From: Corynebacterium bovis DSM 20582 = CIP 54.80
GTDB lineage: Bacteria > Actinomycetota > Actinomycetes > Mycobacteriales > Mycobacteriaceae
DNA: 64,000 nt
Assembly (NCBI RefSeq): GCF_030408615.1
Contig: NZ_CP047187.1
Span: forward strand, 2,170,001 to 2,234,000
Direction of reading: 5' to 3'
The position numbers were made by a program, and so were the translations under genes. How positions within the stretch are numbered: the stretch's first letter is position 1; each line of letters opens with the position of its first letter. Positions 53,802 to 62,400 of the stretch are shown here, piece after piece. The notes under the pieces are model-generated. The model was not told where the DNA came from, did not search any database, and saw only the letters and a list, made by a program, of their open reading frames with translations.

Positions 53802-55508
53802 TCAGCCTTCATCCGTGAACCGGCCATGTTCTCCCCGGAGCTCCTTCTCGTCCTGGCGCGCACGACGCACCGAACGCCCCGGATTGGCCCACGCCGACGG
53901 GTGCCCGTTCACCCTCGGTTCCCGTTCCGGATCGAGCTGGACCGGCGGTATCCACACGGCTTTGTCCACACGTTCACGCCGACCTGGACCGTTGCCGTCA
54001 CCTCCACCGTCACCTCCACCGGCGCCCCCACCGGCGCCTCCACCGTCGCCGCCGCCACCGGCGCCCGGTCCACCACCCGAACCACCGCGCTCTCTGTCCT
54101 GCGCATCGGACCTGATGGTCCACCACCGCGAGGAATCGGTCCGCGAGTCGTCGATCTTGGCGTGGGTGAGCGGGTCCACCAGCGTGAGGTTGTCGATGTC
54201 CGTCATCCCACCCGACTCCCACGAGTCGATGTGGTGCATGTGGCACCGGGCCGCGCATGTCGCGGAGCCCGGCGCCATGCTCATCCCCTCCTCCCCGAGC
54301 AGAGCGAGGTACTGTGCCGTACTCCCGAGCCGGGATGACCGCCCGAGGTACAGCGTCTCGCCCCGCAGGCCGAGAACATGCAGGTAGGTGTCGCGGCACA
54401 GTGCATCCTCGACGAGATCCGCCAGCGGGAGCTGGACTCCGGTGTCCGTCATCGCCGTGCCCTGTCGGGCGAGCAGATCCTTCAGCGTGGTGACCGCGAC
54501 AATGGTCGTCGTCCGACGTCGGGGAGCGAGACCACGCCCACGCAGTCGCGGAATCTGCAGACTGTCGGGCCCGTCGCCGTCGCCGGGTTCCCCCTTACCT
54601 CCGGCACTGTCCCCGTCGCCTTCTCCGCCGCCGCGGTCCTGTCCCCCGCTGCCACCGGTGACTCCCCCAGCCCGGCCCGGGCCTGCGGCGTCGGCCCCGT
54701 CGGCATCCACACCGAAACCCCCGTGGACCGCCGCCTCGAGCGCGTCGTGGCGTCGTTGCTCCGCAGAACGGAGGTCCTTCTCCCCCTCCTCGAGGAGATC
54801 CCCCGTCCCGGCGTGGTCGGCGAAGAGCTTCGCCAGCGCGGCGGCGCACCGTGGTGTCACGAGCCCGCGCAGTGACGACATCCCGTCGGGCCCCTGCTTG
54901 CTGAGGGTGAGCCGTCGCATCCGCGCCCGGTCCTCCCGCGTGTACGGGTCATCCTGTCCGAGCAGCGCCCGCAGCATCGGCGCCAGGTCGTCGAGGGCGT
55001 CGGGCCCGTGGTCGCGGACGACCCTGGCGATCGGGCCGTCGGCCACCGCAGCCATCCTGTTCTGCGCCGATGCGGGGAGTCCTGTGATCGCACGGTCGAT
55101 CTTCTCCACACCTTCGGTGTCGAGCAGGCCCTCGGCCACGATCGCCCTCACCTCCGGCATGGCCGTCGCCGCCGATCGTCCCTCAGGGCCGACGGGTCGG
55201 TCGTCGAGCCGGCGCACGGCCTTGACCCGCTGGCGGGCATCGCGTGACGTGAGCCGGAACCGCCGGGCCAGCCACGCGGGACGTCGGTACACACCGGCCG
55301 GCATGCACGGCGCGTGGGCGAGAAGGAACGCAGCGTCCGCCAGCGCCAGCGACTTCCGGGCGCGTTCAAGGCGGGCGTAGAGCTCCACGCGCTCATCCTC
55401 GCCGAGCCGCCCCCAGACCTCCTCGCCGCTGCCGGCGACGATCGCCGCCGCACTCTCCATCGCCGCCACGGCGGTCCGCAGATCGTGAGTACTCCCCACC
55501 GGTTGCAT
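53802..55508 (-). CDS. DUF222 / HNH endonuclease family protein (13E12-like)
   Basis: A 568-residue protein with the N-terminal DUF222 helical domain (~20-250) and a C-terminal HNH motif: CAARCHMHHIDSWESGG then NLTLVDPLTHAKID (~residues 440-480). Two low-complexity Gly/Asp/Ser inserts lie at ~285-325 and ~500-530, the second between the HNH core and the C-terminus. Such genes are multi-copy in actinobacteria and related to REP13E12 elements; activity is unproven. ATG 55508 has GGGGAG 3 nt upstream. Confidence 0.85.
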   Translation of the reverse strand: MQPVGSTHDLRTAVAAMESAAAIVAGSGEEVWGRLGEDERVELYARLERARKSLALADAAFLLAHAPCMPAGVYRRPAWLARRFRLTSRDARQRVKAVRRLDDRPVGPEGRSAATAMPEVRAIVAEGLLDTEGVEKIDRAITGLPASAQNRMAAVADGPIARVVRDHGPDALDDLAPMLRALLGQDDPYTREDRARMRRLTLSKQGPDGMSSLRGLVTPRCAAALAKLFADHAGTGDLLEEGEKDLRSAEQRRHDALEAAVHGGFGVDADGADAAGPGRAGGVTGGSGGQDRGGGEGDGDSAGGKGEPGDGDGPDSLQIPRLRGRGLAPRRRTTTIVAVTTLKDLLARQGTAMTDTGVQLPLADLVEDALCRDTYLHVLGLRGETLYLGRSSRLGSTAQYLALLGEEGMSMAPGSATCAARCHMHHIDSWESGGMTDIDNLTLVDPLTHAKIDDSRTDSSRWWTIRSDAQDRERGGSGGGPGAGGGGDGGGAGGGAGGGDGGGDGNGPGRRERVDKAVWIPPVQLDPEREPRVNGHPSAWANPGRSVRRARQDEKELRGEHGRFTDEG

Positions 55509-55618
55509 CGTCTCCCCTCCCCTAGGGCCAGTCACCGGGACGGTCATTCGACCATCCGTTCCCCCTGCAGAATCCCCGATATGCACGCCCACCAGGCCGT
55601 TCACATCTCGATACCCGC

Positions 55619-55647
55619 AGCATACACAGGGCTTCACATCCCGTCAA
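55619..55647 (-). promoter_or_regulatory. Promoter of the HNH gene
   Basis: Minus strand TTGACG (55647-55642), 17-base spacer, TATGCT (55624-55619). It lies in the 341-base divergent gap with the siderophore operon. No DtxR-like iron box was recognised in the gap. Confidence 0.6.
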
Positions 55648-55771
55648 GACCCTCTCCCCACCGCCACAGACAATCGAACACACTCTCCGATACGCCGTCC
55701 CGTCAGCGACACATCCGCAGGTCACCGCCTTCCGCTACCCCCGAATCGGGGCCGAGCGCCCACCCCTGCTG

Positions 55772-55777
55772 TATCGT
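55772..55777 (+). promoter_or_regulatory. Candidate -10 of the siderophore operon
   Basis: TATCGT preceded by TG. No convincing -35, which would fit an activated or repressor-controlled promoter. The leader would be ~65 nt. Confidence 0.4.
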
Positions 55778-55797
55778 CCCGGGACACAACACCTGAA

Positions 55798-55813
55798 GCC
55801 CGGCGCGCCGGGC
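55798..55813. promoter_or_regulatory. 16-bp perfect palindrome in the siderophore operon leader
   Basis: GCCCGGCGCGCCGGGC, without a loop, 20 bases after the -10 candidate and 36 bases before the start codon. Operator or hairpin; function unknown. Confidence 0.45.
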
Positions 55814-55849
55814 CACACACCACCACACCGACCACACTCAGGAGCCACA

Positions 55850-57628
55850 TTGACCACCACATCCTTCCCCGCCGACACCCCGCTCTACCCGCAGGAATGG
55901 GTCGAACGGTACACAGAGGCCGGGTACTGGACCGCGGACACGTTCGCCGAGCTCTCGGAGGTGTCGGCCACGCGCTTCGGCGATCTCGAGGCGGTGGTCG
56001 GCGACGACTGCCACGGCCGTCGCCGGCGCTGGACCTACCGGGAGCTCAACGAGCAGGTCGGGCGTCTCGCCGCGGCCCTCACCTCCGCGGGCGTCAACCG
56101 CGGCGACCGGGTCCTCGTCCAGCTCCCGAACACGGTCGACTTCGTCCGGGTCCTCCTCGGCGTGTTCAGGATCGGCGCCATACCGGTGCTGTGCCTGCCC
56201 GCCCACGGACGGGCGGACATCGCCCACTTCCTCCGGATGTCCGGGGCCCGCGCGCACGTGGTCCCGGTGACGCACGCCGGCGTCGACTACCCGGCGCTGT
56301 CCGCCGGCGCCATCGCCGACGTCCACGGTCCGGGGGCCACCGCCGACGACGCGGCAACGCCCGCCGACGACGCCGACCGGCCGTTCACCCTCGTCGCGGG
56401 CCCGGCGGACGACATCACCGGTGACGCCGTCTCCCTCGACGCGCTCGTCGACGGGAGCAAGGAGGACCCGGTCCCACCGCCATGCCCCGACGTCGCACCG
56501 ACCGACCTCGGCCTGCTCCAGCTCTCAGGGGGTACGACGGGCGCCTCCAAGCTCATCCCGCGGACTCATGCCGCCTACCACTACTCGATCCGCGCCTCGG
56601 CGGAGATCTGCGGGACCGGACCCGGCACCCGGATGCTCGTCGTCCTCCCGGCCGGCCACAACTTCACGCTGAGTTCGCCCGGCATCCTCGGCATCCTCTG
56701 GTCCGGGGGAACGCTCGTGTTCTGCCCGGACCCGACGCCCAGCACCGCCCTCGGGCTGGTCGAGCAGGAGCGGATCACGCTGACCGCCCTCGTCCCTCCG
56801 CTCGTCAACGCCTGGCTCGCTGCCCTGCCCCGCATCGACCGGGACATCTCGTCACTGCAGACGCTCCAGGTCGGCGGGGCCCCGCTCACCGAGACGACCG
56901 CCCGCCGTATCCAGCCCGAGCTCGGCGTCCGGCTCCAGCAGGTCTTCGGGATGGCGGAGGGCCTGGTCTGCTACACCCGCGAGGACGATGACGAGGAGAC
57001 CGTCCTGACGACCCAGGGGCGGCCGATCTCCCCGGCGGACGAGATCGAGGTCAGGGACGAGGACGGTGAGCTGCTCCCGGTCGGCGCCGTCGGCGCGTTG
57101 TGGACCAGGGGGCCGTACACGGTGCGGGGGTACGTCGGCGGGGTCGACCGGGATTCGTTCGACAGCCGTGGTTTCTACCGCACCGGCGACCTCGTCCGGC
57201 TTCGTCAGGACGGTGCCGTCATGGTGACAGGACGGGTGAAGGACCAGATCAACCGGGCCGGGGAGAAGATCTCCCCGACCGAGGTCGAGAATGTGATCCT
57301 GACACATCCCGCCGTCCGCGATGTCGCTGTCGTCCCTGTGACGGATGACCGCCTCGGCGAGCGCATCGTGGCGTTCGTCATCCCGAATCCCTCCGCCGGG
57401 GCCGGTGCAGGTGCCGGGGATTCATCCGAAACCGACTCCGGGCGCGCTCTCGAGACGGAGCTCCGCCGGTATCTCATCGACCGTGGTCTGGCCCGCCATG
57501 CGGTGCCGGACGTCATCCACACAGGCGCGGAGTTCCCGTTGACCGGTGTCGGGAAGCTGTCGCGCCGCGACCTCAGGGAACGTCTCAGCCGGTACTTCCA
57601 GTCGCAGCGCCCGGAGACGGGGAAGTGA
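55850..57628 (+). CDS. 2,3-dihydroxybenzoate-AMP ligase (EntE/DhbE type)
   Basis: A 592-residue ANL ligase that activates an aryl acid and loads it on the carrier protein. N-terminus YPQEWVERYTEAGYW, LSGGTTGASKLIPRTH (P-loop), AGHNFTLSSPG (acid pocket), VFGMAEGLVCYTR, GRVKDQINRAGEKI and catalytic Lys in GVGKLSRRDL. In the pocket, Val after Leu in AEGLV matches the dihydroxybenzoate group; salicylate enzymes usually have Leu. DHB is therefore favoured. An Asp/Ala-rich insert lies near 165-180. TTG 55850 is the start, backed by AGGAG 5 nt upstream. Confidence 0.88.
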   Translation: MTTTSFPADTPLYPQEWVERYTEAGYWTADTFAELSEVSATRFGDLEAVVGDDCHGRRRRWTYRELNEQVGRLAAALTSAGVNRGDRVLVQLPNTVDFVRVLLGVFRIGAIPVLCLPAHGRADIAHFLRMSGARAHVVPVTHAGVDYPALSAGAIADVHGPGATADDAATPADDADRPFTLVAGPADDITGDAVSLDALVDGSKEDPVPPPCPDVAPTDLGLLQLSGGTTGASKLIPRTHAAYHYSIRASAEICGTGPGTRMLVVLPAGHNFTLSSPGILGILWSGGTLVFCPDPTPSTALGLVEQERITLTALVPPLVNAWLAALPRIDRDISSLQTLQVGGAPLTETTARRIQPELGVRLQQVFGMAEGLVCYTREDDDEETVLTTQGRPISPADEIEVRDEDGELLPVGAVGALWTRGPYTVRGYVGGVDRDSFDSRGFYRTGDLVRLRQDGAVMVTGRVKDQINRAGEKISPTEVENVILTHPAVRDVAVVPVTDDRLGERIVAFVIPNPSAGAGAGAGDSSETDSGRALETELRRYLIDRGLARHAVPDVIHTGAEFPLTGVGKLSRRDLRERLSRYFQSQRPETGK

Positions 57629-57635
57629 GGTGACC

Positions 57636-57872
57636 ATGTCCGCTACATTCTCCCGCGCCCGCATCGTCGCGGACATCGCCTCCGTCACCGACTACCCGGC
57701 CGACGAGCTGAAGGACGACACCGTCCTCACCGACATCGGTCTGGACTCCCTGCGCATGATGGAACTCATCGAGGACTGGCGTGCCGACGGGGCGTCGGTC
57801 GACTACTACGAGCTCGTGACCCACCCGACGCTCGGTGAATGGGTCACCCTTCTCCGCGCCGGGGAGCAGTGA
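57636..57872 (+). CDS. Stand-alone aryl carrier protein
   Basis: A 78-residue carrier with the phosphopantetheine site TDIGLDSLRMMEL (Ser near residue 40). It lacks the isochorismatase domain fused to ArCP in EntB/DhbB, so it can only carry the aryl acid. It sits 7 nt after the ligase; its TGA overlaps the esterase ATG by one base. Confidence 0.9.
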   Translation: MSATFSRARIVADIASVTDYPADELKDDTVLTDIGLDSLRMMELIEDWRADGASVDYYELVTHPTLGEWVTLLRAGEQ

Positions 57873-59458
57873 TGACAGGCCCCCTGCCCGCCACCGGCTC
57901 CCCGGGGGCGTCAGGCTGCATGACCGCCGCGGCGATCACCGCGCACCTGACCCACGCCGACACCGCCACGGTCGAGCGGTTCTGGACCCGCGTGCGCACG
58001 CTCGGCACACCGGTCGACGCAGCCCTCCCACTCGTCGCGCCCGAGACCGGCGCGGGGACGGACACCGGTTCCGCCGCCGGGGCCGGGCCGGTCACGGACA
58101 CCGCCGCCGGGGACACGCGCACCGCTGACGCGACGATGCAGGTGACGTTCCTCTGGCGCCAGGAGCGGGGTGCCACCTGCGACCGGGTGTATCTCCGGGT
58201 CAACCGCGTGACCGACAAGGGGCGGGAGGCTCTCGGTCTGATGCACCACATCCCGGGGACGGACGTCTGGGTCCTCACCCTCGACCTCGCCCCGACGACC
58301 CGCCTGAGCTACGGATTCGTCCCCCTGCCCCCGGGCACGGAGCCGCCCGCCGGCCCACCGCCCGTCGTGCCCCGTCACCTGCGACCGCACCCGGATCCGT
58401 TCAACCGGTCCCGGCCACTCATCGTCCACCGCGAGGGCATCGGCCATTCCGTCTACCGTGGCCCGCTCGCCGGCCCGCTCACCGAATGGGACGATGTCGC
58501 CACAACCAGCACGGGACGGGTCCACAGCACCGTCATGCGGCTGCCCGGCGCGGCGCGCCCGCCCGGCGGCGGGCACCCGGTGCTCACCCCGACGATGCGC
58601 GAGAAGCCGCTGCGCCTCCTCCTCCCCGCGCCGCCGACAGTGGCGGATGAGGACGACCCGCGCCCACCGGCCCCGGTCCCCCTGATCACGATGTTCGACG
58701 GAGACCACTGGTTCGACGATCTCGGACTCCCCGCCGCGATCGACGCCGCCGTCACCGCCGGCCGTCTTCCCGCGGTCGCGGTGCTCGGCGTCGGCAACGC
58801 GGACCGGGCGGACCGGGTCGGTTCCCTGGGACACAGCGCCGATCTGCTCCGCGCCGTCGCTGACCAGGCGATCCCCTGGGCGGAGGACACGGCCGCGGCG
58901 CACGGCATCACGTTGGCCCCACCGGGTGACCGCCGGCGGATCGTGTGCGGCTGCAGTCTCGGAGGACTGGCCGCGCTGCGTAGTGTCCACGAAGCCCCGG
59001 GGACCTGGGGCGGCATCCTGGCGCAGTCGCCGTCCCTCTGGTGCACCCCCGGCAGGCCAGGTCGACCGTCGGAACCGGGGCCCGGTCACGGCGAGACGTG
59101 GTTCACCCGCTGGATCCTCTCCCACCCGCGCCCGCCGGAGCGCGAACCGCAATCAGTGTCCCGCCCGCCGGAGCCGCGACCGCAATCAGGGTCCCGCCCG
59201 CCGGAGCCGCGACCGCAGTCAGGGTCCCGCCAACCGTCGGAGCCGACGCCACCCGACGGTCACCCGCTACCGCAGGTCAGGCTGACTGTCGGCCTACGGG
59301 AGCCCCACCTTCTCCCGCACGTCCACGAGCTCTCCCTCACGCTCGAAGCCCTCGGGTGGCCGGTGGACACGAGGGTCTACGACGGAGGGCACGACGACGC
59401 TTGGTGGCGGGCCGGCGTCATCGACGGACTCGAGAGCCTGCTGAGGGGGGCGTCGTGA
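57872..59458 (+). CDS. Enterochelin esterase-like hydrolase (Fes type)
   Basis: A 528-residue protein: Fes N-terminal sandwich domain (~35-240, with VTFLWRQE, YLRVNRVTDKG and SYGFVPLPPGT) and a C-terminal alpha/beta-hydrolase esterase D domain: TMFDGDHWFDD, nucleophile elbow CGCSLGGLAA near 367, GGHDDAWW with the catalytic His near 515. It would cut ester bonds of the ferric catecholate to release iron. Three RPPEPRPQSGS-type repeats (59128-59232) interrupt the hydrolase fold. No signal peptide, so cytosolic action after uptake. Confidence 0.85.
   Translation: MTGPLPATGSPGASGCMTAAAITAHLTHADTATVERFWTRVRTLGTPVDAALPLVAPETGAGTDTGSAAGAGPVTDTAAGDTRTADATMQVTFLWRQERGATCDRVYLRVNRVTDKGREALGLMHHIPGTDVWVLTLDLAPTTRLSYGFVPLPPGTEPPAGPPPVVPRHLRPHPDPFNRSRPLIVHREGIGHSVYRGPLAGPLTEWDDVATTSTGRVHSTVMRLPGAARPPGGGHPVLTPTMREKPLRLLLPAPPTVADEDDPRPPAPVPLITMFDGDHWFDDLGLPAAIDAAVTAGRLPAVAVLGVGNADRADRVGSLGHSADLLRAVADQAIPWAEDTAAAHGITLAPPGDRRRIVCGCSLGGLAALRSVHEAPGTWGGILAQSPSLWCTPGRPGRPSEPGPGHGETWFTRWILSHPRPPEREPQSVSRPPEPRPQSGSRPPEPRPQSGSRQPSEPTPPDGHPLPQVRLTVGLREPHLLPHVHELSLTLEALGWPVDTRVYDGGHDDAWWRAGVIDGLESLLRGAS
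59128..59232 (+). repeat. 33-bp tandem repeats in the esterase gene
   Basis: Three near-identical units beginning CGCCCGCCGGAGCCGCGACC; they code an 11-residue Arg/Pro/Ser unit. Confidence 0.85.
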
Positions 59459-62400
59459 CTGATCAGAAGCACTTTCCCACCGCAGGGCCCGCACCGACCG
59501 TGCCCCCGGCCCCGCCGTCCCGGGACGGTGAGCCCGGACTGCCCCTGACCCCCGGGCAGATGTCCGTGTTCCTGGCACAGGCGGCGGACCCGACCTCGAC
59601 GCGCTTCCAGTGCGCTGAGCTGCTCGTGTTCGACGACCGGCCCGACGTCGCGGTACTCCGTGCCACAGTCACCGACTGCCTCGACCAGATCGAGGTCCTC
59701 CAGTCCGCGGTCACGGCGACTCCGGGTGACGACGGGGCCCGGCTGGTTCCGCACCCGCACCGCTACGAGGTCGCGGAGCCTCTGGCGCCGGATGGGGCGG
59801 TCGACCTCATCGACTGGTGTGCCGCGCGCATCGCGGTGGCCCCCGGGGACGACGCCGACCGGACGTCGGGTGTCGACGCACCGTTCTCCCTGTCCGGGGA
59901 CATGCTCTCCGGCCATGACCTGCTCGACCTCCCCGACGGACGGTTCGCCTGGCTCGCCCGGTTCCACCACGTCATCGCGGACGGTTTCGCGGTCCACGTG
60001 ATCATCCGCTGGATCGCGGAGTGTTACACGGCGCGGGTCGCGGGCGCCGCGTCGCCGGGTGTCGCCGACCGGTTCCTCAGCCACGCCGAGTGCCTCGGGC
60101 AGGCGGCGCAGGCGGCGTCGTCCCCGGCGCGGGAGGCAGACCTCGAATACTGGCGTGACCTGCAGTTCCCCGTGAGTCCCCCGGTGCTGGCGCGCCACCG
60201 GCCCACCCCGGCACCGGCGGCCCCGGGGCCCCGGAGGACGTACCCCCTGGCCACGACGACGCTGAGCCCGGACGACCACCGGGCGCTCCGGACGTTCGCG
60301 CGGGACCACGGCGTCTCCGAGGCGACGGTCCTCGCGGCGGTCACCGGCCACTACGTCGCCGCGGTGTCCGGCACGGGGACGTCGCCGGGATCGGACCCTG
60401 CGGTGCTCGGCCTGCCGGTGATGGGCCGGCCGGCCGGGAGTCGGCTCACCGCCGTCGACCCGGCTGTCACCGTGCTCCCGCTCGTCGTCGAGCCCCACCT
60501 GCGGCCCGACGACAGCCTCGCAGCCGTCGACCGCGCCCTCGCCGGTCTCCGCCGCCATTCGGGGTGCCGGGCCGAGGACATCCGGCGGGTACGCGGGGTG
60601 ACGGATCCCGACCGCCTGCTCACGGGGCCGAGCCTGAACATCCGGCCGTTCTCTCCGCTGTTCCGGTTCGGTGACACCCGGGCGACCCTGACGACAATCT
60701 CGACGGGGCCGGTCACCGACCTGGAGTTCATCGCGCAGTCGCGCCCGGACAGTGGCCTTGACCTGCAGATCATCGGTCGCCCGACGTGGCACACCCACGA
60801 TGATGCCGACCGTCACTGCCGCGGGGTGGCGGCGATGATCCGGCTTCTGGTCCACGCGCGTCCGCGCCACTGGGCCGAGATCCCGTTGCGGCCGGCCGAC
60901 CACCCGCCGGCCGATCCGCCAACCGGCCCGTCAACGGATCCGCCAACCGGTCCGTCGGCCGACCACCCGCCGGCCGCCCGCGGTTCCGCGGACTGCGCCA
61001 CCCCCGGCAGCGCCACCTCCGCCGACGCCACCGCTGCCGCCGACCCCACGACGCTCACCCGGCTCCTGCGCGACGCCCGGGAGCGCGACCTGGCCGACCC
61101 GGATCTCCGCCGGTCACCGGGGGTCCGCAGCCCGGTCGGGGACCTCGACCGCGCGGAACGGTGGCGGGAGGTCGACCACCTCGCGGACCACCTCCTGGCC
61201 CTCGGCGCGGGGCCCGGACGGACGGTCGGCATCCACCTCCGGCGCAGTCCGGCGTCGTGCATGGCTGTCGTCGCGACGGCGCTCACGGGCGCGGCGTGGG
61301 TTCCGCTGAACCCGGACCTCCCGCCGGACCGGCTCGCGTCGATGGTCGAGACCTGCCCGCCGGACATCCTCGTCACGGACGTCGGCGGCGGAGGCGTGGA
61401 CACGGACGCGCCGGTCGTGCGGCTCGACCCGTCGTCCCCCCGACCCGGAACATCCCTGGTCACAGACACCGGAGCATCGTCCGCCCCAGGCCCCCACGCG
61501 GCCTCCGCGCCGACGTCCGCGCCGACCTCCGCGCCGCCCCGCGCGGCGGCGTCGCCGCATCCGTGGGACACCGCGTACGTCATCTTCACGTCGGGCTCGA
61601 CGGGCCGACCGAAGGGTGTCGCCGTCCCGCACCGCGCGATCGCCGCGCGACTGTCGTGGATGGCGGATCTCCTCGGGGTGGATTCCGCCGTCCCGCCCGG
61701 CACGACCTCAAGCCCCACGAGCCCGACCGCGCCCGGCACGGCTTCAGACCCCGCCAACCCCACCACCACCCGGCCACTGACACAGCCGCACACCGTGATG
61801 CAGAAGACACCCATGTCCTTCGACGTCTCCGTGTGGGAGCTCCTGCTGCCGTACACCCACGGCATGTGCCAGTCGATCGCGTCGGACGGCGCGCACCGGG
61901 ACCCGGCGGTGCTGCTCCGCGAACTCCGGGAGACGGCCACTACGGTGTGCCACTTTGTCCCGAGTGCGCTGAAGAGTGTCCTCGTCGACGCCGGCCACCC
62001 CGCGCCCACCACGGACCCCACGCCACACGCCGCCCCCGCGCCCACCGCGGACCCCACGCCACACCCCGCCCCCGCGCCCACCACGGACCCCACGCCCACG
62101 GCGGGCATCCTTCCGCGGCTGCGCCACCTCGTCCTGTCGGGGGAGGTTCTCGACGCCGCCACCGCGCGGGCCGCCTTCTCCACATTCGCCGCTACCCCGC
62201 CGACCGGCGCAGACGCCGCCTCCGCTCCCACACCCCCGGACCCCGCACCCCACGCTCCCGCCACCCCGCCGCTCACCGTCCACAACCTCTACGGCCCGAC
62301 GGAGGCCGCCGTCGACGTCACCGCCGCGTCCTTCACGGCGGACACCCTCGCCGCCGTGACGGAGCCGGACGGCACGGTCGCCGTGGACACGGCCGTGCCC

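Noticed and set aside
55509..55849. DtxR iron box upstream of the siderophore operon
   Set aside because: No sequence close to the TTAGGTTAGCCTAACC dyad could be found on either strand.
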